Assembly: GCA_025774935.1 (NCBI GenBank)
Contig: JALGZK010000013.1
Location: 1 to 64,000, forward strand
Length of the DNA: 64,000 nt
Direction of reading: 5' to 3'
Source of the DNA: a bacterium
GTDB taxonomy: Bacteria > Joyebacterota > Joyebacteria > Joyebacterales > Joyebacteraceae
Shown here: piece by piece, positions 8,885 through 16,813 of the stretch
Numbering within the stretch: position 1 is the stretch's first letter
How the letters are laid out: each line of letters opens with the position of its first letter
Position numbers and translations under genes: made by a program
Notes under the pieces: model-generated
Databases searched by the model: none
What the model was told of the DNA's origin: nothing
What the model saw: the letters and a program-made list of their open reading frames with translations, nothing else

Positions 8885-9458
8885 CTACCCCCCCCCGCCT
8901 CCCCCGCCACTCCCTCTCCAACAGACTCATCATCACGAAGTCGCTGAACTCCCCTTCGTGGAAGTACCCGTCACGCTGCACGCCCTCGCGCACGAACCCG
9001 AGCTTCTCCCAGAACTGGATCGCGTCCTCGTGGAACCCGACCACGCCGACCGCCACGCGGTGCATCCCCATGTACTCGAACGCGAAGTCGAGGAGAAGCC
9101 GCCCGACTTCCGTCCCGTACCCCTTCCCCCACGCGTCGCGCTCGCCGATCACGATCGACATGTCCGTCGTGCGCCACTCGGGGAACATGCGCAGGAGCCC
9201 ACACTCGCCGATGACACCATCGTCCTCGTCCCTGATGATCACATACCATGCGCGCGACTCGTCGGCGACGACGCCCTCGAACCACTCCTCAGCCTCGGCC
9301 TCGCTCAGGGGCTTCGTCGCACCGATCATCCCGCGAAGCTCGGGATCGTCGAGCCACCGCCGGACGTGCGGAAGGTCCTCCCGCTCGATCTGCCGGAGCG
9401 TCACCCCGTCGCCCATGATGAACCTGGGACCCAGACGCCTTCGTTCGGATTCCCCCAT
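8885..9458 (-). CDS. GNAT acetyltransferase (RimJ/RimL-like), stop lost at a G9 run
   Basis: A GNAT-family N-acetyltransferase with LRQIEREDLPHVRRWLDD near the N-terminus, the acetyl-CoA loop region around ERDAWGKGYGTEVGRLLLDF, and the family's C-terminal phrase AIQFWEKLGFVREGVQRDG. ATG at 9458 overlaps the stop of the preceding methyltransferase (TGATG), so translation is probably coupled. After LLEREW the frame enters a run of nine G and continues with no stop into the cytochrome gene. If the run were one G shorter, a TAG at 8887-8885 would be in frame and give a normal 190-residue protein. The end given here is that expected stop. A sequencing error, a frameshift mutation or a slippery site are all possible. 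Confidence 0.75.
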
Positions 9459-10117
9459 CACGCCCCCTCCGTCACACGCTCGATCGAGTACACACCACCG
9501 CAGAACGAGATCTGCGTGTACTCGACGCGCAGTCCCGCCGACTCGAGCGCAGGCACGGCGGACTCTCCCACCCAGTACCACTCGTCATCGTCCCACACCT
9601 CCGACGACTCCCGCTCCGCTTCCAGAAGCTTCGCCGTCGGAAACGAGACGTCGCCGACAACGATCCGGCCGCGGGGAGCCAGGTGCCTCTCCGCGAGCCG
9701 CCCCACGAGCCGCACCTTGGAGTCGGGGTCGAACTCGTGGAAGACGTAGGCCGAGACGATCCGGTCGAACCGGCGGCCGGTGGCGAGAGGCCACTCGCCC
9801 CGGAGGTCGGCCTTGACGAGCTCGACCTCGGGCAGCCGCTCCCGCGCCTTCGCGAGCATCTTGACCGAGAAGTCCATCCCGCAGACAGCTGCCCCGGCCC
9901 GGACGACCCGCTCGGCCAGGGCCCCCGTCCCGATCCCGACGTCCAGGACCGTCATGCCCGACTCGGGCGCCGCCAGACGCACGATCGTGTTCAGGACCTC
10001 CTCGTAGCCCTCGAACGGGAACCCGCGGTCGTCTCTGACCGAGTCGTCGTAGCTCGCTGCCCAATCGTCGAAGAGCTTCTCCCGGTCGCCAGTCACGCGC
10101 TCCTCCTCAAGCGACAT
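9458..10117 (-). CDS. Class I SAM-dependent methyltransferase
   Basis: A 219-residue cytosolic methyltransferase, YrrT-like by general appearance. The SAM-binding motif I is VLDVGIGTGALAERV; motif II is near VCGMDFSVKMLAKARE; DRIVSAYVFHEFD is motif IV. The acceptor cannot be read from the sequence. ATG at 10117 is preferred over an in-frame TTG at 10144, though neither has a strong ribosome-binding site. It is first in a likely operon with the GNAT gene, whose start overlaps its stop, which suggests a shared small-molecule or protein modification role. Confidence 0.8.
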   Translation of the reverse strand: MSLEEERVTGDREKLFDDWAASYDDSVRDDRGFPFEGYEEVLNTIVRLAAPESGMTVLDVGIGTGALAERVVRAGAAVCGMDFSVKMLAKARERLPEVELVKADLRGEWPLATGRRFDRIVSAYVFHEFDPDSKVRLVGRLAERHLAPRGRIVVGDVSFPTAKLLEAERESSEVWDDDEWYWVGESAVPALESAGLRVEYTQISFCGGVYSIERVTEGA

Positions 10118-10157
10118 GGTACCCGCCGCCGCCTGACCCGGCAATCAGCTTCGGCAC

Positions 10158-10171
10158 TGAGTGTTCACTCA
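10158..10171. promoter_or_regulatory. Operator-like inverted repeat between divergent genes
   Basis: TGAGTG-TT-CACTCA is a 6-bp inverted repeat between the divergent starts at 10117 and 10415. It resembles sites bound by TetR-type repressors, but no regulator is encoded nearby, so this is only suggestive. Confidence 0.3.
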
Positions 10172-10201
10172 TGAATCCCCTCACGCAATCGCATCAAACC
10201 C

Positions 10202-10231
10202 TTGCCTCATTCACACCCCTTGTGGTATAGT
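10202..10231 (+). promoter_or_regulatory. Sigma70-type promoter
   Basis: TTGCCT (10202-10207), an 18-base spacer and TATAGT (10226-10231). It would give a leader of about 175 bases before the start at 10415. The leader ends in a small hairpin (10385-10399) just ahead of the ribosome-binding site. Confidence 0.55.
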
Positions 10232-10414
10232 CCGTACTTGAGTGTCCTTGGGGTTCGCAGACCCAGCCATTCGGCCTCCGGCATCCGGGCACGACCAGCC
10301 AGCATGGTGCAGGGGCGGCCAACGCCTGAATTCCAGAGATCGATGACTGCTCGGTCAGCGGGCTCCGTCGCGTGCAGCCTGAAATGCGCGTAGCGCGCAA
10401 TGCGGGAGGCAGAC

Positions 10415-11212
10415 ATGCGTAAGTTGGCTATTGTCCTCGCGATCCTCGTGATCGCAGCGCCGGCTCTTGCGAACGAGATCGACAAGATCAACGCGAACGA
10501 GATCCCGACACACGACCCGCCGATTCCGGGTCCGGTGTGGGACGGCGGTCGCGACGTCCTGTTCGATAACGGTCCGCTCGAGTCGTTCCCGGGTGTGTCA
10601 ATGCTCGAGGATTTGACGCTCGGCTCGGGTACCTATGGATGGGGTGCTCAGATCCTGAACGACAACCGTATGTCCGACGACTTCACGATCCCTGCGGGCG
10701 AGACCTGGAACATCTCTGCCGCGACCTTCTTCTGCTACCAGACCGGCAGCACGACCATCTCGACGATCACTCAGGTCTACGTCCAGATCTACGACGGACC
10801 TCCGGATCTCGGAACCTCGAACGTCATCTGGGGCGACCTCGCCACGAACAGGCTGAACACGACCGTGTGGTCCGGTGTCTACCGCCAGCTCGAGAGCAAC
10901 CCTGGCGCGACGAACCGGCCGATCATGGCGAACACCTGTGACGTCGTCGTCTCGCTCGGCGCTGGTACGTACTGGTTCGTGTTCCAGTTCGACGGCAGCC
11001 TGAGCTCTGGCCCGTGGGCTCCGCCGATCGTGATGCTCGGCGTGCCGACGACCGGTGACGGCTACCAGTACACGAACAGCTCGGGAGTCTTCAGCCCCGT
11101 GTTCGACAGCGGCGATCTGGGCGCGAAGGGCTTCCCCTTCATCATCGAGGGTTCGATGCCCACGCCGGTCGAGCAGTCAACCTGGGGTGGCATCAAGGCC
11201 CTGTATCAGTAG
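10415..11212 (+). CDS. Secreted protein with WG-type C-terminal tail
   Basis: A 265-residue exported protein without a recognised domain. ATG at 10415 is chosen over one at 10400 because GGGAGGC lies just upstream and the signal peptide starts there (LAIVLAILVIAAPALA). The mature part is rich in Thr, Ser, Asn and aromatic residues in a beta-sheet pattern (FTIPAGETWNISAATFFCYQ; TYWFVFQFDGSL), as in secreted beta-sandwich proteins. It ends PVEQSTWGGIKALYQ, one of four matching tails here. A long hairpin follows. Function unknown; secretion is strongly supported. Confidence 0.8.
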   Translation: MRKLAIVLAILVIAAPALANEIDKINANEIPTHDPPIPGPVWDGGRDVLFDNGPLESFPGVSMLEDLTLGSGTYGWGAQILNDNRMSDDFTIPAGETWNISAATFFCYQTGSTTISTITQVYVQIYDGPPDLGTSNVIWGDLATNRLNTTVWSGVYRQLESNPGATNRPIMANTCDVVVSLGAGTYWFVFQFDGSLSSGPWAPPIVMLGVPTTGDGYQYTNSSGVFSPVFDSGDLGAKGFPFIIEGSMPTPVEQSTWGGIKALYQ

Positions 11213-11250
11213 TCCCGTGCTCAGGGCTTGAGCCCCTGCACCGAAGTGAC

Positions 11251-11284
11251 GAGACGCCCTGCGAGTTCTCTCGCGGGGCGTCTC
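11251..11284. terminator. Long intergenic hairpin between convergent genes
   Basis: A 15-bp stem (11251-11265 with 11270-11284, one T-G pair) and a TTCT loop lie between the plus gene ending at 11212 and the minus gene ending at 11334. There is no clear T run on the plus side. It is probably a bidirectional terminator. Confidence 0.65.
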
Positions 11285-11333
11285 TCGTGTGACATCACCT
11301 TCACGCAGCTCGTGCGTTGTCCGCTCGCCCGGC

Positions 11334-12104
11334 TCACCCCCCGGTGGTCTTCCTCAGATACCAGATCTTCCCCGAGAACAGAAACGTCCTGTCACCGCCT
11401 TCCGGGAAGAACGGCTCGAGCGCATCGAGGAGCCACTCACCCGCTTCCTCGAACGACTCCCCCCTCCTCCGGACGGCCGCGATGATGTTCGACGTCGAGA
11501 GCTGGTAGTCGGTGAACCGTCGCCTGCTCATCGCGATCTCGTTCGAGAACTCATCCTCGCCGCAGAGCTCGAACCCGTACATGCCGGCGAACTTCGGGTT
11601 GACGTCGGTCGGGCCGCGGTCCGGGCTCGGATACCGGACGAGATACACGCCGTCGAACCAACCAGCGAACCTCGGGTCGCCCTTCATCTCCTCGGTGAAC
11701 CAGCTCGTGTAGATCACGAACCACCCGGAGGCCCTTAGGACGCGGTTCACCTCCGCCCGGAACTGGTGCGTCTCGAGCCAGTGCAGCGCCTGCGCGACCG
11801 TGACGAGATCGAACTCGCCACCTCCGAACGGGAGCTCCTCGGCGAGCGCCACGCGGTACGTGACCCTCGGATGCGCGGTCGCCTGCGCGAGCATCTCCTC
11901 GGATGCGTCGACACCGATCACGCGCTCGGCGAGCTCTGTGAGAGGGATGGTCGACTGGCCGGTCCCGCACGCGACGTCGAGCGCCAGCGGGAACGGGTCC
12001 GTGACGTCCGCGAACTCCCGGAACTTCGCGAGCGCCTTCGGATGGACGCACGGGCGCGCCCGCGCGTAGCGCTTCGCCACCCCTTCCTCGCGGAACCAGC
12101 CCAC
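11334..12104 (-). CDS. Class I SAM-dependent methyltransferase
   Basis: A methyltransferase of the UbiE/COQ5-like class, about 256 residues. Motif I is ALDVACGTGQSTIPL, followed by VIGVDASEEMLAQA, and FDLVTVAQALHWLE fits motif IV. Homologues act on diverse small molecules; the acceptor is unknown. GTG at 12104, preceded by GGGGG, is preferred because the conserved part starts there; an in-frame TTG at 12125 would add seven residues. It lies 28 bases downstream of another methyltransferase and 230 bases from the next plus-strand gene. With 9458-10117 and 12133-12912 it makes three methyltransferases within 3.5 kb. Confidence 0.8.
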   Translation of the reverse strand: MGWFREEGVAKRYARARPCVHPKALAKFREFADVTDPFPLALDVACGTGQSTIPLTELAERVIGVDASEEMLAQATAHPRVTYRVALAEELPFGGGEFDLVTVAQALHWLETHQFRAEVNRVLRASGWFVIYTSWFTEEMKGDPRFAGWFDGVYLVRYPSPDRGPTDVNPKFAGMYGFELCGEDEFSNEIAMSRRRFTDYQLSTSNIIAAVRRRGESFEEAGEWLLDALEPFFPEGGDRTFLFSGKIWYLRKTTGG

Positions 12105-12132
12105 GTGATACCCCCGCGCGTACAAGCCGTCG

Positions 12133-12912
12133 CTACCCGGTCTCCCCCGGTTTCACTGCCCGCGTCGCCGCGAACGTCGCCATGTGCTCATCCAGGAGCT
12201 CGCCTTCCGTCCGGCTCTCGTAGAACCCGTGGAGTACGAACCCCGCGTCGAGCTGCCCGCCGATCTGATCGGTCAGCGTGTGGCCGAACTCGAACGCGCG
12301 CTTCTCCGCAACGAGCTCCCGCACCCGCTCCTCCCCCAGAGCCTCGACGTCCGCGTACGGGAGCGAGTCCGTGACCACGAGCTCTCCCCGGTCCATCGCG
12401 TCCTCGTCGAAGATGTAGACGACGCCGTTCGAGAACCCGGAGAGAAGCGAGCCACCCGGCCTGAGCACCCGATACGCCTCACGCCAGACCGGTCGGACGT
12501 CCGGGACGAACGAGTTCGATACCGGGTGCACGATGAGGTCGAAGACCCCGTCCTCGAACATCGAGAGGTCGGCCATGTCGCCCTGGACCGTCGCGATCTC
12601 GAGCGCCTCGCGCGAGGCGACCGCGCGGTCCTGCTCGAGCTGCCGGGGGGACGCGTCGAGGACCGTGACGCGGGCTCCCGCCGCGGCGAGCTTGGGGCCC
12701 TGCTGTCCGCCGCCCGACGCGAGGCAGAGGACGTCGGTCCCTTCGAGCGGCGGGAACCACGACGCGGGGACCGGTGTCGTGGGCGTGAGGAAGATGCTCC
12801 AGTTCCCCCGCCGCGCCTCGGCCACGGTCTCGGCGTCGACGGGAACGGTCCACCTGTTCCCGCGCGCGACAAGTTGGTCCCACGCCTCGGAGTTGTGCTT
12901 GAGAACGTCGAT
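12133..12912 (-). CDS. Class I SAM-dependent methyltransferase starting at ATC
   Basis: A 259-residue SAM-dependent methyltransferase. The conserved core [20 protein letters not shown] is the SAM motif, and [16 protein letters not shown] follows. The first ATG/GTG/TTG in frame is GTG at 12825, but the reading frame is clearly coding further upstream: [20 protein letters not shown] matches the conserved N-terminus of this family as I remember it. That N-terminus begins exactly at ATC (12912-12910), 8 bases after GGAGGG. No other start lies in between. It is therefore annotated from ATC. A G-to-C sequencing error or real ATC initiation would both explain this. It follows marC by 28 bases. Confidence 0.82.
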   Translation of the reverse strand: MDVLKHNSEAWDQLVARGNRWTVPVDAETVAEARRGNWSIFLTPTTPVPASWFPPLEGTDVLCLASGGGQQGPKLAAAGARVTVLDASPRQLEQDRAVASREALEIATVQGDMADLSMFEDGVFDLIVHPVSNSFVPDVRPVWREAYRVLRPGGSLLSGFSNGVVYIFDEDAMDRGELVVTDSLPYADVEALGEERVRELVAEKRAFEFGHTLTDQIGGQLDAGFVLHGFYESRTEGELLDEHMATFAATRAVKPGETG

Positions 12913-12920
12913 GGTGGGTT

Positions 12921-12926
12921 CCCTCC
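12921..12926 (-). promoter_or_regulatory. Ribosome-binding site that points to an ATC start
   Basis: GGAGGG on the minus strand, 8 bases upstream of ATC at 12912. It is the only good site for this gene and sets the start at ATC. Confidence 0.6.
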
Positions 12927-12940
12927 GGGTCGTTCGCCCT

Positions 12941-13534
12941 CTACCCCGCTCGGCCCATGAACTGCGCGACGCCCGTCATGAGCATCTGGATCGCGACCGC
13001 GACGAGGAGCATTCCCATGAGCCTCTCGATCGCGATCAGGACCTTCGTCCCGAGCAGTCGCACGAGCGGCCCGGACATCGAGATGATGATGCCCGACACG
13101 AGCCACGCGAGCCCGAGAGCCGCAAGCCACTCCGGCCATCTGCCCGGCTCCCGGTTCATGATGAGGAGGACCGCGGCCATCGCGGACGGCCCGGCCACGT
13201 AGGGGATCGCCAGAGGCACGACGAACGGCTCGCCCGACGACACCGGCTCTCCCAGGCCGCCCGTCTGAGGGAAGACCATCCTGATCGCAATGAGGAGGAG
13301 GACCACGCCGCCGGCCGCGGTCAGCGCGGGCCCGGAGATCTGGAGCAGCCGGAGGAGGTACTGCCCCGTGAAGAGGAACGCGCACAGCACCAGGAGCGCG
13401 ATGATCATCTCGCGCACGATGATGCGAGTGTGCCTCCTGCGGTCGACGTTCCCGAGCGCCGTCATGAAGAGCGGGATGTTCCCGAACGGGTCCATCACGA
13501 GGAAGAGGAGCATCGCTGCTGAGAAGACCGTCAT
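12941..13534 (-). CDS. MarC-family integral membrane protein
   Basis: A 197-residue inner-membrane protein of the MarC/YchE/YhgN family. The usual six hydrophobic segments are visible, starting with [20 protein letters not shown], which contains the family signature DPFGNIPLF, and a central [18 protein letters not shown]. The family's function is uncertain; the early link to multiple antibiotic resistance is not supported for most members. The length is typical. The small membrane protein encoded 33 bases upstream is probably in the same transcript, and the methyltransferase at 12912 follows. Confidence 0.88.
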   Translation of the reverse strand: MTVFSAAMLLFLVMDPFGNIPLFMTALGNVDRRRHTRIIVREMIIALLVLCAFLFTGQYLLRLLQISGPALTAAGGVVLLLIAIRMVFPQTGGLGEPVSSGEPFVVPLAIPYVAGPSAMAAVLLIMNREPGRWPEWLAALGLAWLVSGIIISMSGPLVRLLGTKVLIAIERLMGMLLVAVAIQMLMTGVAQFMGRAG

Positions 13535-13567
13535 CGCTGTCCTCGATTCCGGCGGGAGGGCCTCCGG

Positions 13568-13795
13568 CTAGTCCCTGAGATACGAGCGCGCACCCTTGAG
13601 CACGAAGATGAGCCCCATCGTGATCAGGAAGACGCCGACCAGGATGAGCCCCTCGTCGAAGTCGCGGGCGGCCACTCCGCCCGAGACCGTGAAGTAGTCG
13701 TCGAACGCGTCGCCGATGAACCCGAAGCCCACGCCGAGGATCGCAGCCCCGCCGAGCATCTTCGTCCAGTGCGACTCCCGCATCCTGCGCCACAT
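13568..13795 (-). CDS. Small membrane protein with two helices
   Basis: A 75-residue protein with two hydrophobic segments (MLGGAAILGVGFGFIGDAF and LILVGVFLITMGLIFVLKG) separated by a short polar loop. I do not recognise a family. It has a strong ribosome-binding site (GGAGGAG) and lies directly upstream of the MarC gene on the same strand, so the two are likely co-expressed. TATACT on the minus strand near 13852 is a possible -10 box. Confidence 0.7.
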   Translation of the reverse strand: MWRRMRESHWTKMLGGAAILGVGFGFIGDAFDDYFTVSGGVAARDFDEGLILVGVFLITMGLIFVLKGARSYLRD

Positions 13796-14214
13796 AGTTC
13801 GCTCCTCCGGGAGAGATCATGACCCGCTCGCTTCGCGTCCGGCCAGTATACACGACAATGTCCGCGGACCCGAGCGCTACCCCGCTCCCTGCCATGAGGC
13901 CTCTCCGCGGTCCTCGACCCTGAACCCCTGCCGAGTCCCGGGCATTGAAGCACGTGAAGCACCGGCAAGAGATCCCCCCTGCAGCTGACCCATCACCAGC
14001 GGACCCTCGTCCGCGGGATTCGGAATCCGAGAAGGAGGCCTATACTACGAAGGAGCGGCACGTGGACCGTCGCCACGGACACCCGGGATGGACGAGGGAG
14101 CGGTCCCCGGGGACGACGGCGGGTCCGAGGCCGCGATTACCGAGAGCCCGGTCAGCAACAGACCGCGCAGTCAAGCTTGCAGCACACTCACGGCACAGGA
14201 ATGGAGTCCGACAG
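13796..14214. other. Divergent intergenic region, no gene seen
   Basis: This 419-base stretch lies between divergent genes. Two TATACT-like boxes are present, one on the minus strand near 13852 and one on the plus strand near 14043, but neither has a good -35. No coding sequence or recognisable RNA is apparent. Confidence 0.4.
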
Positions 14215-14670
14215 ATGAGACGCACACTCGTGGCAGCAGTGCTCGTGACGCTCACGATCGCGCTCGCAGCGGCAACGGCAGGAGCCGGCAAGCCGAGCTT
14301 CACGCCGCAGATCTACGCCGACGGCGCAGCCTGGGGGACCAAGGCGACGACCGAACTCCCGGAGCCGAACGCTCACAACATGCAGTCGTACGACAAGCTC
14401 TTCGTCATCACCAACAGCAACAACCCCGACCCTCAGATGCCGGTAGGTGAAGCGGCGCCCGGCAACCCGGACTACAACGGCGGCCGCTGGTACACGCACA
14501 CCGCCGTGTGGACCGCCGCGGGGTTCGCCGCGCACGGAACCGTGCCGATCCTGATGTCGTACGACGACGTCATGCTCCACGCCGGCCTCGGACACCTCGA
14601 CATCACGGCCGGCACGCCCGGCCCGCCGCCCCCACCGTTCTTCTCCTGCCCGCTCCTGCCGGTGAAGTAG
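14215..14670 (+). CDS. Secreted protein of unknown function
   Basis: A 151-residue protein with a signal peptide (LVAAVLVTLTIALAAATAGA). The mature part includes QSYDKLFVITNSNNPDPQMP and GGRWYTHTAVWTAAGFAAHG, and ends in a Pro-rich stretch (GTPGPPPPPFFSCPLLPVK). I do not recognise a domain, but the phrase around LMSYDDVMLHAGLGHLDI is reminiscent of small secreted proteins from desiccation- or attachment-related families; that is only an impression. GGAG lies upstream of ATG at 14215. A hairpin terminator follows. Confidence 0.7.
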   Translation: MRRTLVAAVLVTLTIALAAATAGAGKPSFTPQIYADGAAWGTKATTELPEPNAHNMQSYDKLFVITNSNNPDPQMPVGEAAPGNPDYNGGRWYTHTAVWTAAGFAAHGTVPILMSYDDVMLHAGLGHLDITAGTPGPPPPPFFSCPLLPVK

Positions 14671-14716
14671 CCTCAGGCGTCCGCGTCGGCGGACGACCCG
14701 GAAGCCACATACAAGA

Positions 14717-14746
14717 CGAGCCGCCCTCCGTGAGGAAGGCGGCTCG
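14717..14746. terminator. Hairpin terminator, copy 3 of a dispersed repeat
   Basis: CGAGCCGCC and GGCGGCTCG form a 9-bp stem around a 12-base loop. It differs by one base (G for C) from the core of the copies at 16765-16794 and 19235-19264. It lies between convergent genes and probably stops both. Confidence 0.75.
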
Positions 14747-14765
14747 ATCTTCGAATCCCCGAGCT

Positions 14766-14942
14766 TCACACGTCGTCGCGGCGCTCGGGAGCACCCGCAG
14801 CCGGCTGTCTCGCCTCCTCGCGAGCCGCTTCCTCGCGTTCGGCACGCTTCCGCTTCGCGCACTTGAGAACCAGGACCTGCGCGACAGTGGCCACGACCGC
14901 TGCCCCAGCTGCGATGAGCGCCGAGACCGTCGACTTCTCCAT
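14766..14942 (-). CDS. 58-residue single-helix membrane protein
   Basis: A short open frame beginning MEKSTVSALIAAGAAVVATV and continuing AQVLVLKCAKRKRAEREEAA, so one N-terminal hydrophobic helix is followed by a highly charged tail. GAGGGAG lies 6 bases upstream of ATG at 14942. It lies 57 bases downstream of another small membrane protein on the same strand, which strengthens the case that it is real. No family recognised; a membrane-anchored small protein is the inference. Confidence 0.6.
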   Translation of the reverse strand: MEKSTVSALIAAGAAVVATVAQVLVLKCAKRKRAEREEAAREEARQPAAGAPERRDDV

Positions 14943-14999
14943 TGCTCCCTCACGATGGCCTGCTCGCGAGCCCAGGTCCGCCCGCGAGCAGGAGGAGGC

Positions 15000-15209
15000 C
15001 TAGCTCTGCTTCCTCGCTATCGCCGCCAGGCCAGCCAGCCCGCCGCCCACGACGATGAGCGACGCGGCGCTGCACCCGGCGAGGATGTGCTGGATCTCTT
15101 CGTACGCGCCCGTGCCGCTCAGTGCGCGCGAGCTCATGATCATGGCCAAGCCCCAGAGGCACGCGTTCACGATGATGATAATCCCGATGACCACTGCCGG
15201 TCTGTTCAT
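15000..15209 (-). CDS. Small membrane protein with two helices
   Basis: A 69-residue protein with two hydrophobic segments (VVIGIIIIVNACLWGLAMIM and a Gly-rich SLIVVGGGLAGLAAIA) joined by a loop containing a single Cys in ILAGCSAAS. A strong ribosome-binding site (GGAAGGAG) precedes ATG at 15209. No family recognised. Together with 14766-14942 it forms a pair of tiny membrane proteins. Confidence 0.7.
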   Translation of the reverse strand: MNRPAVVIGIIIIVNACLWGLAMIMSSRALSGTGAYEEIQHILAGCSAASLIVVGGGLAGLAAIARKQS

Positions 15210-15411
15210 GTCTGCTCCTTCCGATCGGACCGCGAGTCAGCTGCACCAGGCACTGGCGCGGCAAGTGCCGGCCGAGCGCAGCGAGGCCCCCTCGCAGTTG
15301 ACGTGACAGGGCCGAAGCGACGCCGCCCGCGGCACGGCTGCGGCGCTGTCACGGGGGTCCGGGCGGCGGAGCGGCGGCAGCTGCATTCGCCAGTCAGACG
15401 CCGGCAGTCCC

Positions 15412-15660
15412 TCACGCGAACCGAAACCGGACCTCATCGCGCGACACGGCGACGATCGTCACGCGACCGCCAATCAGCGCGAACTCACGTTGGGACTTGG
15501 CGAAGTAGACGTTGTAGGACGCCGAATTGTGCATCTGCGTCCACTCGACGACCATCGAGAACACGTTGTCCGAGACGGCTCCCGCGTAAATGATCCGCCA
15601 CCGGGAGAGCCAACCTCGGCGAACTACGGTAGCTTCTCCAAGCCTCAGGACGTATTCCAC
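15412..15660 (-). CDS. Small conserved-looking protein of unknown function
   Basis: An 82-residue protein with alternating beta-strand pattern: VEYVLRLGEATVVRRGWLSR, then NSASYNVYFAKSQREFALIG and GGRVTIVAVSRDEVRFRF. No signal peptide or membrane helix is seen, so it is probably cytosolic. GTG at 15660 lies 10 bases after GGAAGGAG; an ATC three bases earlier lies at the more usual spacing of 7, which matters because other genes here appear to start at ATC. Family unknown. Confidence 0.55.
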   Translation of the reverse strand: MEYVLRLGEATVVRRGWLSRWRIIYAGAVSDNVFSMVVEWTQMHNSASYNVYFAKSQREFALIGGRVTIVAVSRDEVRFRFA

Positions 15661-15791
15661 GATGCTCGAACTCCTTCCATCGCCGTGCGCCTGACTCCTG
15701 TTCTCGTGCAGCACGCCTCGGTCTATATACACCCGTTCTCGCGCGGTATTCGACCCGTCCCGCTTGCCGCGTCCGGCTGACGACCCTCTCT

Positions 15792-16517
15792 CTAGGCTTC
15801 CTTGAGTTCGCTCGCGAGCCTCTCGTGCAGCCGCGTCAGAACGTCCCTGGTCGTCGGGGCCTCCGGGTAATCCGGCTCGGATTCCGGCTCCATGCCGATG
15901 AGCTCGGAGAGGGCGCGCTCGACCCAGTCCGCCTTGTCGTAGGTGGTCTCCCTCTCCATCTCGTTGCTGCCGGCTGCCCTCCAGACGACTGCGCCCGCCT
16001 CGAGATCGAACACCTGCGCGACCACCTCGACGGTGCGATTGGACTTCTTGGTGTACGTGACGTCGTCCCCTTCGCTCTCGGAGTCCTCCGACTCCTCGAC
16101 ATCACTGCGGAGGACGCGCACGAGCACCATGTAGCGGTCGTCGACCCCGCTGTCTGCGATCCCGTGCAGGGACTCAGGACTCAGGGCGCCGGTGGACCTG
16201 TACTCATCCATGAGCGCGTCGTACTGCTCCGAGCCAAGCGCCTGATACAGCTCCTCTGGGTCGCGGGCTGGAATCGCATCGTCTCCGTCCTCGAGTTCCT
16301 CACGCAGGAAGGTGCCCCACAGTCTCTCAGACTGCGGGTCCGTCTCGTCCACGGCGTCGACCACGCTGCCGACGACGAGACCGTCCTCCCTCATGTCCTG
16401 TGAGGAGAATCCCTCCGCGCACCAGATGCCTTCGACGGTGGCGCAGCCCGTCAGAACCAGAAGCGAGATCAGGAACAGCGCGCCAGCCCACTTCACGAGG
16501 ATTCCGACCACCCGCAT
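15792..16517 (-). CDS. Lipoprotein of unknown function
   Basis: A 241-residue lipoprotein. The signal ends in the lipobox LTGC (LFLISLLVLTGC), so it should be anchored by a lipidated Cys. The mature part is acidic, with an Asp/Glu/Ser-rich stretch around residue 150 (DVEESEDSESEGDD). VVAQVFDLEAGAVVWRAAGS resembles segments of lipoproteins that gauge or assemble envelope components, but I cannot name a family. ATG at 16517 follows GGAAGGGGGAAGG; a reading from 16580 adds only Cys/Arg-rich residues. Confidence 0.75.
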   Translation of the reverse strand: MRVVGILVKWAGALFLISLLVLTGCATVEGIWCAEGFSSQDMREDGLVVGSVVDAVDETDPQSERLWGTFLREELEDGDDAIPARDPEELYQALGSEQYDALMDEYRSTGALSPESLHGIADSGVDDRYMVLVRVLRSDVEESEDSESEGDDVTYTKKSNRTVEVVAQVFDLEAGAVVWRAAGSNEMERETTYDKADWVERALSELIGMEPESEPDYPEAPTTRDVLTRLHERLASELKEA

Positions 16518-16753
16518 GGTCCTTCCCCCTTCCGGACAACTGCACAGGAACTCGCTGCGACGAGGAACCACGAGCCGCACCGGCCGAACCGCGCCCGGAT
16601 TTCCGGCCGCGCACGCGTCCCACCACGATCAGGCCGGCACGGAGCATACACTACCTGGGTGCTGCATGTAAGCGATTCCAGCAGCTGTCGGACCGCCCCC
16701 GGCATCGAAACGGCGCACCGCCCGCCCACAGCCGCCCGCTCCTCGCACCGCTC

Positions 16754-16795
16754 CCACACGAAACGAGCCGCCCTCCCTGAGGAAGGCGGCTCGCG
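16754..16795 (-). terminator. Hairpin terminator, copy 1 of a 42-bp dispersed repeat
   Basis: Identical over 42 bases to 19224-19265. On the minus strand it is a 9-bp hairpin (CGAGCCGCC with GGCGGCTCG) followed by TTTCGTGTGGG. It lies just downstream of the minus-strand barrel gene ending at 16814 and is its probable terminator. Confidence 0.8.
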
Positions 16796-16813
16796 CGCGC
16801 GCGGCAAGCCAAC

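Noticed and set aside
6921-9458. A natural GNAT-cytochrome fusion protein
   Set aside because: The cytochrome part has its own ribosome-binding site and signal peptide, which could not work in the middle of a chain. A frame change at the G9 run explains the missing stop.
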